A stretch of 64,000 nt of DNA, from NCBI RefSeq assembly GCF_001685395.1, contig NZ_CP014167.1, positions 4,410,001 to 4,474,000 of the forward strand, written 5' to 3'. Below, in pieces: positions 1 through 9,226 of the stretch (the stretch's first letter is position 1; every line of letters begins with the position of its first letter). The position numbers and the translations under genes were made by a program. The stretch is from Paenibacillus yonginensis. GTDB taxonomy: Bacteria > Bacillota > Bacilli > Paenibacillales > Paenibacillaceae. The notes under the pieces are model-generated. The model was given only the letters and a program-made list of their open reading frames with translations, was not told where the DNA came from and searched no databases.

Positions 1-230
1 ATCATCTAAAATCACGGAATTACTTGACAACACTTCAATGCCTTTGGAATTCAAGAACTGTATAATATCCTGATGAGTGGCGCCTTGATCTGTTATTTGA
101 TCAACTTGCCGTAATACTTGGCCAAAATCCTCGTCATCCTGAACTGCATTTGCATCTGCACCAGCAATTCCTGATAAGCTACATAAGACAAAAGAGATGG
201 CTAATAAAAAACAAACTTAATCTTCTTCAC
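1..230 (-). pseudogene. Secreted small protein, partial and frameshifted
   Basis: Read on the minus strand, a GTG at 228-230 follows an AAGGAGG ribosome binding site and encodes MKKIKFVF. It then runs into a stop after a run of six T (six A at 206-211 on the plus strand). Adding one T restores a smooth signal peptide (FLLAISFVLCSLSGIAGA) and an acidic mature region that continues off the window edge. The gene is therefore broken by a one-base deletion in a homopolymer, or the assembly is wrong there. I do not recognise the family. The 3' end lies outside the window. Confidence 0.55.
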
Positions 231-328
231 CTATATAATCCTCCTTGATATATTTTTGGTATAAAACCAATTATTAGTATAATTCACCATATAAATAAGT
301 AATCCAAAGGATTTTTAAATCTTCGGAT

Positions 329-496
329 GTGCAATGGAAATATTCACTTTTGTTGCTGTTGATTGGACAACGGCCTAAAGAAACACTCAAAGAGCTGGAG
401 CCGGATATTCGTAGCCTTGCCTACCATCCTAGTACAAGTGAACAAGAGGAAGGGGATGAACTGGCCAAGGAAACACTAACCGGCTTGTTGTGTTGA
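329..496 (+). other. Possible small or remnant ORF, 55 codons
   Basis: A frame open from before a GTG at 329 to TGA at 494-496 encodes a short hydrophobic start and then a charged stretch (QRPKETLKELEPDIRSLAYH). The composition looks protein-like, but the nearest purine-rich site (AAAGGA at 305-310) is too far upstream to be a good ribosome binding site. It may be the tail of a lost gene. The rest of 231-690 shows no gene that I can support. Confidence 0.2.
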
Positions 497-691
497 AGTC
501 ATTTAGGAAAAGAAAATAGAAATCTTGAAGTAACTGTTATTCCGAATCAGTATAATAAAATCTTTTTTAAACAGAATTGAATATCATTCGATGTACCAAG
601 GAGTGCCCACAAGTATGGAATATAAGCCGCGTTGGTTGAAAATGCTTAAAAGTGGTTTGGATTTGAAATCAAATAATAAATTTATGTATGC

Positions 692-731
692 AGAACAAAA
701 CCACATGAGCTAGCCCATGTGGTTTTGTTCT
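692..731. terminator. Strong hairpin, probable terminator of the 1515-757 operon
   Basis: A perfect 16-bp stem (692-707 with 716-731) and an 8-nt loop, just downstream of the minus-strand gene that ends at 757. The stem carries AAAACC/GGTTTT tracts, so it could work in both directions. Confidence 0.75.
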
Positions 732-756
732 TCGTCCCTTATTTAAAATCTAAACC

Positions 757-1515
757 TCACAAATCCATATACTTTTCCCGCAGCGTCTGGATGATTGCGC
801 CCATCGTTTGGCCCTTGAAGGCATCTGGAACAGGCTGCCCGCCCGGATGAGCATAGTAGAGGCTTTCCATGCCGTCCTGCTCCTCGGCTGTATAACCCAG
901 TCCGATCAGCTTGCTGCGCAGCTCTTCCGGCAGGCGGGCCAGTCCGGTATGCTCCCTGAAGTAGCCGGTGGGGGAGACCCGCACGTCTACGTCGCCGGGG
1001 CCGGTCCATACGAGCACGAGGTCACGGGAGGTGCGGACGATCCACTGGCCTTTGGAATGCAGGGCAATCCGGCACTGCTCCAAACCGGCGATGGCGTCAA
1101 GATTGACGCCGAACACGGCATTGATGAGCTTGCGAAGCTCAGGGCCGTTCGTGCGGAGTTCCTCCGGCAGTGTGGCGAGCTGTTTGTCCATGGCAGCGGA
1201 TGAATCCAGTGGAGCGTGAGTTTGGGTTGACGTCCGTTCCAGCGTTGTCGCTAGCTCAGGGTCAGCGTTCAGGACAGGAACCCGATTAAGCTCAATGCCG
1301 AAGACGTCATCCACGATACAGAATAAGTCGGCGCTGCTGATGGCCCCTTTATAGGTCAGCAGCACTTTATCCATCAGCTCCGCTTTGCTCAGCTTGCTGA
1401 TGGATTCGACGATTTGCTCCTTGGAGAGAGAGGCCTCTTGCTCCAGGCGCAGTGCTTCAGCGGCACGTTCGATTAGTGATTCCGGATAGATGAGCCCGTT
1501 TGATGTATCCGTCAT
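757..1515 (-). CDS. Hypothetical protein with an internal repeat, 252 aa
   Basis: I do not recognise this protein. It is soluble and acidic, with no signal peptide or membrane segment. The start is set at the ATG at 1513-1515 because AGGAGGA lies 9 nt upstream; a longer frame to 1575 has no such site. Two similar motifs occur, a DDVFGIEL-type motif in the N-terminal half and a NAVFGVNL-type motif in the middle, which suggests a small duplicated module. The C-terminal half is rich in W, V and aromatics and may form a beta domain. It lies 40 nt downstream of a GNAT acetyltransferase on the same strand and probably shares its transcript. Function unknown. Confidence 0.75.
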   Translation of the reverse strand: MTDTSNGLIYPESLIERAAEALRLEQEASLSKEQIVESISKLSKAELMDKVLLTYKGAISSADLFCIVDDVFGIELNRVPVLNADPELATTLERTSTQTHAPLDSSAAMDKQLATLPEELRTNGPELRKLINAVFGVNLDAIAGLEQCRIALHSKGQWIVRTSRDLVLVWTGPGDVDVRVSPTGYFREHTGLARLPEELRSKLIGLGYTAEEQDGMESLYYAHPGGQPVPDAFKGQTMGAIIQTLREKYMDL

Positions 1516-1555
1516 GTACACGTTCTCCTCCTGTGTTTGAGTATGTATAATTTCC

Positions 1556-2107
1556 CTACTTCTTCCGCTCCACATATTCGCTCTTCAAAATACCCATAAC
1601 AATCATGTCCGCATACCGGCCCTGGATAAAATGTTTTTCTCTCAGCCGGCCTTCTTCCTTAAATCCGCATTTCAAATAACAATGGTAGGCGCGTTGGTTA
1701 AAATCAAACACTTCGAGCTGCAGCCTGTGCAGGTTCATCCGGTTAAACGCAAACTCCTGCAAAAGTTTGATCGCCTGGCTTCCATATCCTTTGCCCAAGT
1801 GCTCCCGATTGCCAAGGACGATGGCCAGCCCGGCGGACCGGTTTTTCCAGTCCAGCTTGAACAGGTCGATCTGCCCGATGTATTCCTCCGTGTCTTTATG
1901 GGCGATGACAAATCCCCGCTGATGAACGTTGTTGTTGTCCAGCATAGCGTTTAGAAACTGCTCCGTTGCCTGCTCGGTATGAGGATACAAAAAAATATCG
2001 GACAGGTTGTCTACGATCTCCGGATCGTTAACCCAGTTTCTGATGTAAGGCAGATCGCTGCTCTGATATTCCCGTAAAATAATCGAGTCGCCAAGGATTC
2101 TCGGCAT
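1556..2107 (-). CDS. GNAT acetyltransferase, RimJ/RimL type
   Basis: A 183-aa protein of the Acetyltransf_3 class, which moves an acetyl group from acetyl-CoA to an amine, often a protein N-terminus, an antibiotic or a polyamine. The N-terminal LREYQSSDLPYIRNWVNDPE is typical of RimJ-like members. The acetyl-CoA loop (motif A) is visible as REHLGKGYGSQAIKLL, followed by LEVFDFNQRAYHCYLKCGF, which is the usual motif B. The start is placed at CAT 2105-2107 because AAGGAAG lies 8 nt upstream; a longer frame to 2152 adds an unconserved stretch. The substrate cannot be predicted. It is the first gene of a two-gene unit with the hypothetical protein downstream. Confidence 0.88.
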   Translation of the reverse strand: MPRILGDSIILREYQSSDLPYIRNWVNDPEIVDNLSDIFLYPHTEQATEQFLNAMLDNNNVHQRGFVIAHKDTEEYIGQIDLFKLDWKNRSAGLAIVLGNREHLGKGYGSQAIKLLQEFAFNRMNLHRLQLEVFDFNQRAYHCYLKCGFKEEGRLREKHFIQGRYADMIVMGILKSEYVERKK

Positions 2108-2232
2108 AGGGGTCACTTCCTTTGTTTGAGATGCGCGGCATCCGCTTACCACGAAGCACAGGAAACAGATAATCTCATTATAAACTTCAGAGCCGGAGAT
2201 GTTAATTAAAGGTTTTAGGCCCCACTCGCAAA

Positions 2233-2376
2233 TTATCCGCAGTGTGCTCCCTCTGCGCTAGCCGGAGAAAGCCGGTGGGCCACATAACCGCGGCGGGTCA
2301 TGCTGCACAGCAGCGAGTTGATATTGTTGTCGTCCTCAGCAGCAAAAGTGGATATTTTTACCGAGAACGGCGAAAT
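2233..2376 (-). pseudogene. Decayed response-regulator N-terminus
   Basis: A minus-strand frame of about 47 codons reads KISTFAAEDDNNINSLLC followed by SMTRRGYVAHRLSPAS, then stops. This resembles the start of a receiver domain: a hydrophobic strand, the acidic pair EDD, a helix with INxLL, then xRGYxV. No ribosome binding site or start codon is evident, and the domain ends before the phospho-acceptor. I read it as a relic of a two-component gene. The resemblance is by eye only. Confidence 0.35.
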
Positions 2377-2692
2377 TTATATGTGAATTGAAATTCTTAA
2401 CCACCATCACCTTCTGAGGAGATTCAGGATTCAGGGCCTTCCATGTTGGAGAATCGTATCATTCGGAATTTATCAGAAGTTGAACCCTCTACTCGGGCAG
2501 CCTTTGCAAGATATGCTAAATCTCAGGATTTATGCTATGATAGAACATGCAACTATAAAAAAGTTTGTATATATTTATTTGTTAGCATTAAGGAAGTTGT
2601 TACCCATCTTATCGGATTCATTTACATCCTCCTAAAGCTCGGGGTAAATAAAGAAGTGTGACATTATGAACTGTTTAAAGGGGGACATCATT
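2377..2692 (+). other. Leader region of fbp
   Basis: About 315 nt between the decayed regulator and fbp. It holds an open frame 2443-2661 (72 codons) without a convincing ribosome binding site or family signal, which I do not call a gene. It probably holds the fbp promoter, but I cannot identify a clear -35/-10 pair. Confidence 0.3.
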
Positions 2693-4621
2693 TTGGATGC
2701 GCAATTTCTGGACTTACTGGCCCAAAAATATGATTCTGAAGAGAAAGTCGTAACTGAAATCATCAACCTTGAAGCGATATCCAATCTCCCCAAGGGAACC
2801 GAACATTTCGTCAGTGATTTGCACGGAGAGTTCCAGGCCTTTCAGCATGTGCTTAGAAATGGATCGGGCACTGTAAAGGAGAAAATAAGGGATTTGTTCC
2901 GTGAGACATGGACGGAGAAGGAAATCAGCGATTTTGCTGCGCTGGTATATTATCCGGAAGAGAAATTGCAGCTGGTCAAGGGGGATCTCAGCAATAAGCA
3001 GTCCTTGAACCAGTGGTATAGACAAACGATCGAACATTTGATCAAGCTGGTTTCTTACGCTTCCTCCAAATACACGAGGTCCAAGCTGCGCAAGGCTTTA
3101 CCGGAGCAGTTTGTTTACATTATCGAAGAGCTTCTGTACAAGAACGAAACGATTAATAAGGAATCCTATTATGAGGAGATCTACCGGCAGATCATTTCTT
3201 TGGGCCAGGCAGACAAACTTATTGTAGGGCTTGCTTATACGACCCAGCGTCTGGTGGTTGACCACCTGCATGTCGTGGGGGATATTTATGACCGCGGGCC
3301 CGAGCCGGATCAAATTATGGATACGCTGATCCAGCATCATTCCGTCGATATTCAGTGGGGCAATCATGATGTGCTGTGGATCGGGGCTTATGCCGGTTCC
3401 CTGGTTTGCCTTGCGAATATTATCCGCATCTGCGCCAGATACGACAACCTGGATATTATAGAAGACGTATACGGAATCAACCTGCGTCCGCTGCTGAATT
3501 TGGCAGAGAAGTATTACGAGGACAATCCGGCTTTTAGACCCAAGCTGCAGGCCGATCACACGCTTTCCGAACAGGAAATCCTGCAGATCACCAAAATCCA
3601 TCAAGCCATTGCCATGATCCAGTTCAAACTGGAGATTCCGATTATCAAGAGACGGCCGTACTTTAATATGTCTGACAGGCTTCTGCTTGAGAAAGTTGAT
3701 TATGACCGTAACGAAATTACGCTTGGCGGAAAGACGTATCCTCTGGAAAATACCTGCTTCGCCACCGTAAATCCGCAGCAGCCGGAACAACTGCTGGAGG
3801 AAGAACAACAGGTGATGGAGAAACTGCTCTTTTCCGTTCAGCATTCCGAGAAGCTGGCTAGACATATGAAGTTCCTGATGAAGAAAGGCAGCCTGTATTT
3901 AAAATATAATGGGAACCTGCTCATACACGGCTGCATTCCTTTGGATGAGGAAGGAAATATGGAAGAAATGCAGATCGAAGACAAAACCTATTCGGGACGC
4001 CAGCTGTTGGACGTCTTTGAGTCTCATTTGCGGTATGCCTTCGCGCATCCGGAGGAAACCGATGATCTGTCAACGGACATGGTGTGGTATATCTGGACGG
4101 GTGAATGCTCTTCGCTTTTTGGAAAGAGGGAAATGACCACCTTTGAACGGTATTTCATTAAAGACAAAGAAGCCCATAAAGAGAGAAAGAACCCTTATTA
4201 CCGGTTGCGTGAGCATGAAGAAATCTGCCGGAACATTCTGCTCGAATTCGACCTTGATCCTGATCATGGCCATATCATTAACGGCCATACGCCTGTTAAG
4301 GAGATTCGCGGAGAAGATCCGATTAAAGCAAACGGCAAGATGATCGTCATTGACGGCGGTTTCTCCAAAGCTTATCAATCCACAACCGGGATCGCCGGAT
4401 ACACCTTGTTATATAATTCCTTTGGCATGCAGCTTGTAGCCCATCAGAAATTCAATTCCAAAGAGGATGTGCTTTGCAACGGCACGGATGTCTTGTCCGT
4501 CAAAAGATTGGTGGATAAGGAACTGGAGAGGAAAAAGGTCAGGGAGACCAATGTTGGTGAGAAATTGCTGCGTAAAATCTCAAATTTGAAGGATCTATTG
4601 GAGTATCGCTATATGCATTGA
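2693..4621 (+). CDS. fbp: Fructose-1,6-bisphosphatase, class III
   Basis: Removes the 1-phosphate of fructose-1,6-bisphosphate to give fructose-6-phosphate, a key gluconeogenic step in the cytoplasm. The protein is very close to the B. subtilis class III enzyme, a metal-dependent member of the calcineurin-like phosphoesterase group. Metal-site motifs are clear: HFVSDLHGE near residue 40, [10 protein letters not shown] near 193, QWGNHDVLW near 223 and [10 protein letters not shown] near 530. The end [17 protein letters not shown] is also typical. I start at TTG 2693 (642 aa) because AAAGGGGG sits about 8 nt upstream and the family similarity begins with [10 protein letters not shown]. An ATG at 2666 (651 aa) is the alternative, with a poorer site. 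A terminator follows. Confidence 0.95.
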   Translation: MDAQFLDLLAQKYDSEEKVVTEIINLEAISNLPKGTEHFVSDLHGEFQAFQHVLRNGSGTVKEKIRDLFRETWTEKEISDFAALVYYPEEKLQLVKGDLSNKQSLNQWYRQTIEHLIKLVSYASSKYTRSKLRKALPEQFVYIIEELLYKNETINKESYYEEIYRQIISLGQADKLIVGLAYTTQRLVVDHLHVVGDIYDRGPEPDQIMDTLIQHHSVDIQWGNHDVLWIGAYAGSLVCLANIIRICARYDNLDIIEDVYGINLRPLLNLAEKYYEDNPAFRPKLQADHTLSEQEILQITKIHQAIAMIQFKLEIPIIKRRPYFNMSDRLLLEKVDYDRNEITLGGKTYPLENTCFATVNPQQPEQLLEEEQQVMEKLLFSVQHSEKLARHMKFLMKKGSLYLKYNGNLLIHGCIPLDEEGNMEEMQIEDKTYSGRQLLDVFESHLRYAFAHPEETDDLSTDMVWYIWTGECSSLFGKREMTTFERYFIKDKEAHKERKNPYYRLREHEEICRNILLEFDLDPDHGHIINGHTPVKEIRGEDPIKANGKMIVIDGGFSKAYQSTTGIAGYTLLYNSFGMQLVAHQKFNSKEDVLCNGTDVLSVKRLVDKELERKKVRETNVGEKLLRKISNLKDLLEYRYMH

Positions 4622-4663
4622 TTTAATGGATGAAATGGAATGGAAAGATGAGTTAATAAAGCC

Positions 4664-4690
4664 GAAAAGCCGCCTTGGGCGGCTTTTTCT
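4664..4690 (+). terminator. Rho-independent terminator after fbp
   Basis: Stem AGCCGCC/GGCGGCT with a 3-nt loop, flanked by A and T tracts (AAAA before, TTTTT after). It also lies downstream of the minus-strand gene ending at 4715, so it may serve both. Confidence 0.85.
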
Positions 4691-4714
4691 AATGGGATTC
4701 GCGGACCAGGTCCG

Positions 4715-5674
4715 CTAACCGCCGTATTTATTCCTGTATCCTTGCAGGCCCCGTCCCCATTCATACCCTGTCCTCAGAAGATGTTTGAGGTTTTTCTTCT
4801 GCACCACATAATAGGGAACCAGCTCTGCGCCCCAAGGCGCTTTGGACTTGGAGACTGAAGGGATATTTGCGCCGGCAAAGTCGAAATAAGCAAAGCCGTC
4901 CCGCGACAAATCCTCAAAGGCGTAGCTTTGGGACAGCTGGACCACTCCGCTCGTGATATGCTCGCTTTTGCTTCCAGCCACCCAGCCCTGAGCCAGTCCG
5001 GATTCCCAGGCCAGAACAACACTTGCGCTAACCGCCTTCCCGTTCGGCGCATAACAAACATAACAACGGAGAACCTTGTCGCCAAGCAAGCTCCGGGCAA
5101 GCTCCAGATCCTCGACGGTAAGCTGATGGCTGAAGCCCTTGCGCTCCTCCGTTCCCTGCAGGCAGTCCAGGATATCGGCCATGTTTACGGATTTCTCCGT
5201 ACGGTACCCCATAGCGGCTGCTTTCCTAATCTTCCCCCGAATTTCGGAGCTGGCTTCTTCCAGCTTAAAGGGCAGCTTCAAATAATAAGTGTACTTCATC
5301 CAAACGTGAAAGCCGCTCCAAATAAAAGGACGCATATCCGTTATTCCGGGCGGAAACACAATACCGGCTGAACCCATATGGGCTTCCAGCTCGGGAATCA
5401 GCAGCTTTGCCGTTTCGTGCCAGCGGCTGCTTAGCTTATGAGACTTCGACGCCGCGCCAGGATAAAAGGTAATCGGATGGTAAGCATTCAGCGGCGGTAG
5501 AAACCACTTTCCTCTTTTCCCCTCAAAAAATAATCCCTCGCCATAATAATCCGAATCTTCGTTCTGGAATCTCCGAATGACGTACCGGCAGCCCCATTTG
5601 AACCGGTTAAATTCAGCCCAGCCGGACAGGTCCGTTCCTGCTGAGCTGCAAGCTCCTTCGTTTATTCCGCTCAT
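4715..5674 (-). CDS. GNAT/FemAB-like acyltransferase
   Basis: A 319-aa soluble protein resembling the Acetyltransf_6 (BioF2-like, FemAB/CelD) group, which transfers acyl or aminoacyl groups in cell-wall or polysaccharide decoration. The N-terminal part, up to about residue 120, contains WFLPPLNAYHPITFYPGAAS and then RPFIWSGFHVWMKYTYYLKL. The second half has SASVVLAWESGLAQGWVAGS and FDFAGANIPSVSKSKAPWG, which matches the second GNAT fold in which a lipid- or sugar-bound acceptor is held. The ATG at 5672-5674 has AAGGAG 11 nt upstream. It is divergent from the exopolysaccharide locus starting at 5942, so a role in decorating that polymer is possible but inferred. Confidence 0.7.
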   Translation of the reverse strand: MSGINEGACSSAGTDLSGWAEFNRFKWGCRYVIRRFQNEDSDYYGEGLFFEGKRGKWFLPPLNAYHPITFYPGAASKSHKLSSRWHETAKLLIPELEAHMGSAGIVFPPGITDMRPFIWSGFHVWMKYTYYLKLPFKLEEASSEIRGKIRKAAAMGYRTEKSVNMADILDCLQGTEERKGFSHQLTVEDLELARSLLGDKVLRCYVCYAPNGKAVSASVVLAWESGLAQGWVAGSKSEHITSGVVQLSQSYAFEDLSRDGFAYFDFAGANIPSVSKSKAPWGAELVPYYVVQKKNLKHLLRTGYEWGRGLQGYRNKYGG

Positions 5675-5941
5675 TTCAATAATGGCTCCTTGTTCTCGAA
5701 TATTTGCTTTCCTTGGCCTAAAGTCATGCTTGTCTGCCTACAAGATATGTGCCGTGCCGCTTTTTTATGCCGTTTCATAGGGTAGAAGGAACCTTTTCTT
5801 TGGCAGTTTCTTGACAGTAGGGAGAATAGAACCGGTGCGGGCGCGGCAAACTAGGATATTGCTTTTTGCTTGCTTACTATGACCGCCTGCCCCGTCAGCC
5901 GGGCGCATTCAGCGAGACTTAGCCGAATGGAGGAATGGCCC

Positions 5942-7336
5942 ATGAAGAGGAATCTATTTAAGGGTTTTACCCTGGTGCTTTTTATTCTTTCAGTAATTTT
6001 AGGTTGGCCGGCATCGAAATCCGATTCAGAGCCCGTGCTGAAGGTAAGCTCCACGTCCATGCGCATGAATGTGAAGGACTACGGCGTCAAAGGCGACGGA
6101 CTGACCGACGATACGGCGGCGCTTCAGAAGGTTCTCAGGCTGGCTGCAGGAGGCGGCCGAACGTTATATTTTCCGAAAGGCACTTACTTGGTAGACAGCA
6201 CTAAAGATTTGATCATTCCGGGAGGAACCCTGGTTACCGGCGATGGGGCGGGTACAGTGTTAAAAGCCAGTTCCCGGACTTTCGGCTGGGAGCTGCTGCG
6301 GGCAGCGGGTTCGGATATTACGGTCAGCGGAATGACACTCGACGGGAACAGACAAGTCAACCGGGTGATGGTTGTGGGAGGGGGAAGCCAGCGTGTTACT
6401 TTGTCCGGTCTGACGGTTGCCAATGCCTCTCAGAACAGGGACCCTGGTGGTGAAGGGTACGGCGAGGTGGTGTGCGGAATCCTTATATACGGCAATACCA
6501 GGCAGGTAACCGTCAGTGGAGTTGAAGTCAAGAATATTAGGGCGATCAACGCCCGCAGCGGCGATCCTGTGGCAAGGGGCATTTACGTGACTACAACCTG
6601 GGGTTCTCAGGAGACAGTGGCTAAATCTATTACGATCCAGGGGTCCCATATTCACGACATCGGTCCGGCTGACGACGGCGATGGCATCTACTTTGAAGAT
6701 CCCGGCATGGACAGCGGCCGCGGGCAGGACTCGTCTAGTGTGATTGCCGGCAATCAGTTGGATCATATCGCCAAACGCGGCATTAAAATATACGCCCAGG
6801 GCATTAAGGTACAGGGCAATCATATAACGAACTCCTATCTTGGAAATAACGTCTTTCAAGGCGGTTCTGATAAAGGCCGGACGGCGCCGGATATGTATTC
6901 GGCAATCAGCGTGTACGGCAGCAATAATATCGTGGATGGCAACGCCATTGACGGTATCGGCAGCTTTTATGCAGCAATAGAGGTTACGGCAGGGGAGCCC
7001 GTCAGCCATATCACCATTACCAACAACAGCATCTCTATGGGGGCGCAGAGCCAAATCAAAGGCACAACGGCGATTCGGCTGGGAAGCCTTTCGGATTTTA
7101 GCATAAGCGGCAATGCGATAACAGGCGGAGAAAGAGGGATCTGGACCTGGCAGAACGCCTCAAACGGAGTCATCAGCGGCAATACGATTGTGGTGAAGCA
7201 GGGAGGCGGCATTGACTTGTCCACCTATTTGCCGGGATATGTGCAGCAGAATATCCGGGTGATTAACAATAAAATTACGGCAGGTACCTTTACGATCCGC
7301 CAGGCAGCGAGCAATCGGAATGTGGCCATTCAGTAA
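5942..7336 (+). CDS. Secreted right-handed beta-helix (pectate lyase_3-like) protein
   Basis: 464 aa. A signal peptide is clear (basic MKRNLFKG, hydrophobic FTLVLFILSVILGW). The mature protein opens with VKDYGVKGDGLTDDTAALQK, the standard beginning of the Pectate_lyase_3 superfamily seen in polysaccharide lyases, phage tailspikes and polysaccharide-cluster epimerases. Next come many short parallel beta-helix turns (ITVSGMTLDGN, VTLSGLTVANA, ITITNNSISM, FSISGNAITGG). The start is ATG 5942 because GGAGG lies 8 nt upstream; a longer frame from 5870 would bury the signal peptide. It is the first gene of the exopolysaccharide locus, and a role in trimming or modifying the exported polymer is likely. 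Catalytic residues cannot be assigned by eye. Confidence 0.82.
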   Translation: MKRNLFKGFTLVLFILSVILGWPASKSDSEPVLKVSSTSMRMNVKDYGVKGDGLTDDTAALQKVLRLAAGGGRTLYFPKGTYLVDSTKDLIIPGGTLVTGDGAGTVLKASSRTFGWELLRAAGSDITVSGMTLDGNRQVNRVMVVGGGSQRVTLSGLTVANASQNRDPGGEGYGEVVCGILIYGNTRQVTVSGVEVKNIRAINARSGDPVARGIYVTTTWGSQETVAKSITIQGSHIHDIGPADDGDGIYFEDPGMDSGRGQDSSSVIAGNQLDHIAKRGIKIYAQGIKVQGNHITNSYLGNNVFQGGSDKGRTAPDMYSAISVYGSNNIVDGNAIDGIGSFYAAIEVTAGEPVSHITITNNSISMGAQSQIKGTTAIRLGSLSDFSISGNAITGGERGIWTWQNASNGVISGNTIVVKQGGGIDLSTYLPGYVQQNIRVINNKITAGTFTIRQAASNRNVAIQ

Positions 7337-7386
7337 AACGGCACTATATAGGTCTATTGACCTAGAATAGCTGCCGTTTTTTTTTA
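7335..7386 (+). terminator. Terminator after the beta-helix gene
   Basis: AAAACGGCA pairs with TGCCGTTTT around an inner TAGGTC/GACCTA hairpin, followed by a run of nine or more T. It separates the beta-helix gene from the rest of the polysaccharide locus. Confidence 0.85.
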
Positions 7387-7448
7387 ATAGAATCTGAGGA
7401 ATACAAGTTTTGGAAGCGGTCCTGAGACCTTCCGATACGGAAGAATGG

Positions 7449-8493
7449 ATGGATGATATGCTGCTGAATCAGGGTTTTTTTCGTCATATCGATCGACTTT
7501 GAACTGTATTGGGGACTGAGAGACATCATGCCGCCGGACAAGTATAAGCGAGAGCTGCTGCGGGAAAGAGAGGCCATCCCCCGGGTGCTGAAATTGTTCC
7601 GGGAGCAGGGCATTCATGCCACCTGGGCAACCGTCGGCCTGCTGTTCCTCCGTCATAGGGAAGAGCTGACTCCGTATTTGCCGTCAAGGCTGCCTGATTA
7701 TACCGATCCTGCACGGTCTCCCTATCCGGCTTTATTAAGCCAAATGGTAGGAGAGGATGAGGCGCAGGACCCCTCCCACTATGCTTCCTCCCTGATCCGG
7801 ATGATTGCGGAGACGCCTTATCAGCGTATCGGGACGCATACGTTCTCCCATTATTACTGCAAGGAAGCCGGACAAGCCGCCGCTGATTTTGCGGCCGATC
7901 TGCAGGCTGCCGTCCGGGTGGCCGAGCGGGATGGGGTTGCGCTGGAGAGTCTGGTTTTCCCGCGGAACCAGCTAAGGGAGGACTATCTTGGGGAGCTGCG
8001 CAAGGCGGGGATCCGCTCCTTCAGGGGCAACCCGGATCATCCGCTGTACCGGGAGGGCTACAGCCCCCATGACCGGCTGCCCAAACGGCTGCTGCGCCTG
8101 CTTGATGCCTATCTCAATCTATCCGGCTACCACACTTACGTCCCTGGAAATGAATTTCTGAATCCAAAGGATTGCGGCAGGGAGGGGGATAGGCTTCCGC
8201 TTAATCTACCGGCTAGTCAATTCTTGCGCTCCTATGACCGAAGCTTGCGCCTGCTTGAGCCGCTACGGCTGCAAAGGATTCGGAAGGCCATGACCTACGC
8301 GGCCAAACACCGCAGGATCTATCATCTCTGGTGGCACCCCTATAATTTGGCGGACCGTGAAGGCCGGAGCTTTAAGCTGCTAGAGCGGATAGTTGCCCAT
8401 TATAAACACCTGGAGCAAACCTATGGGATGAGAAGTGCAGGCATGGAAGAACTGTGCGATTGGATTATGGGACAAGAGGAGGAAAGCAAGTGA
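7449..8493 (+). CDS. Polysaccharide deacetylase, N-terminus frameshifted
   Basis: NodB-type carbohydrate esterase that removes N- or O-acetyl groups from glycans. The frame ending at 8493 contains EQGIHATWATVGLLF, RIGTHTFSHYYC (the HxxxxH metal motif) and VFPRNQL. Its first methionine (7528) would cut off the essential first strand. The missing part, VISIDFELYWGLRDIM, lies just upstream in the same frame but has no start codon. In the other frame, ATG 7449 encodes MDDMLLNQGFF. The two join if the run of seven T at 7475-7481 were six. I therefore annotate from 7449 across a one-base frameshift (about 347 aa if corrected). It is either a sequencing error, a phase-variable tract or an inactivating mutation. 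Its stop overlaps the start of the next gene (GTGA). Confidence 0.7.
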
Positions 8494-9131
8494 ACGGTGT
8501 TTTTCTGGGAAAAGCCGTCAGCAGGCATTACGTGGCTTTTGTGGTTACAATTGTGCTCTGCGTTGGCTGCACGTATCTGCTAAACCTGCTGATTAAGCCA
8601 AGCTATCAGGCTGAGGCCAGTCTGGTTGCCAACATAGGATCTACAACGAATTCCGGAACCTACAATGAATTCCTGGCCAGCCAGATGCTGACCAAAACGT
8701 ATGAGAAGGCGATCCAAAGCCGTTACATCGCAGACGAGGTGATCAGCAGGCTGGGCCTTAAACAAACCGCCTATGAACTGCTCAAAACGATTAATGTCCG
8801 CACCGATCCCGGGACGCTGGTGATCATGCTGTATGCCAAAGCCGACGATCCCAAGCAGGCCGTGGAAGTGGCCAATGCGTTTGCCGATTCGTTTATCGCC
8901 GATTCCAAACAGATCGTCCAGAACGCCAATGTCACGTTACTGGACAAGGCAGATCTGCAGCAAGCCTCTATCCCGGTCAGCCCGAAAAAGACATTTAACC
9001 TTGCGTTGTCAGTGTTAATCGGACTTTTTGCCGGTCTGAGCGTGACGGTATGGCTGGAGAAACGCCAGCTGTCCCGCAAGAAGGCGAGGCTCCGCAAGAT
9101 CGGCGTAGAGCTGCCGGAGTTGTCCGCCTGA
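8490..9131 (+). CDS. Wzz/YveK-type chain-length regulator
   Basis: 213-aa membrane protein of the Wzz superfamily, which controls polymer length together with the Wzy polymerase. Layout: first membrane helix at about residues 15-36 (AFVVTIVLCVGCTYLLNLLI), then the typical IKPSYQAEASLVA, an extracytoplasmic helical part, a proline-containing SIPVSPKKTF segment, and a second helix LALSVLIGLFAGLSV near residue 175. A short basic cytoplasmic tail follows, with no tyrosine-kinase domain. I chose GTG 8490 because GAGGAGGAAAG precedes it; the start overlaps the previous stop by 4 nt, which suggests translational coupling. In Firmicutes this modulator usually pairs with a separate BY-kinase, which I do not find in the window. 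Confidence 0.88.
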   Translation: MNGVFLGKAVSRHYVAFVVTIVLCVGCTYLLNLLIKPSYQAEASLVANIGSTTNSGTYNEFLASQMLTKTYEKAIQSRYIADEVISRLGLKQTAYELLKTINVRTDPGTLVIMLYAKADDPKQAVEVANAFADSFIADSKQIVQNANVTLLDKADLQQASIPVSPKKTFNLALSVLIGLFAGLSVTVWLEKRQLSRKKARLRKIGVELPELSA

Positions 9132-9226
9132 TGGATCGTCTGATCCATGCATGTGGCGGAATCGTGTGACGGACTCATGTCATACGAGGGATTCTTTTGG
9201 AATTATGGCTCGAGGAGGGGTCAGGA

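Noticed and set aside
2443-2661. 72-codon ORF before fbp
   Set aside because: No ribosome binding site and no family-like pattern; probably chance reading of the fbp leader.
5811-5880. TTGACA at 5811 as the exopolysaccharide promoter
   Set aside because: No -10 element lies 16-18 nt downstream; the match of the hexamer alone is not enough.
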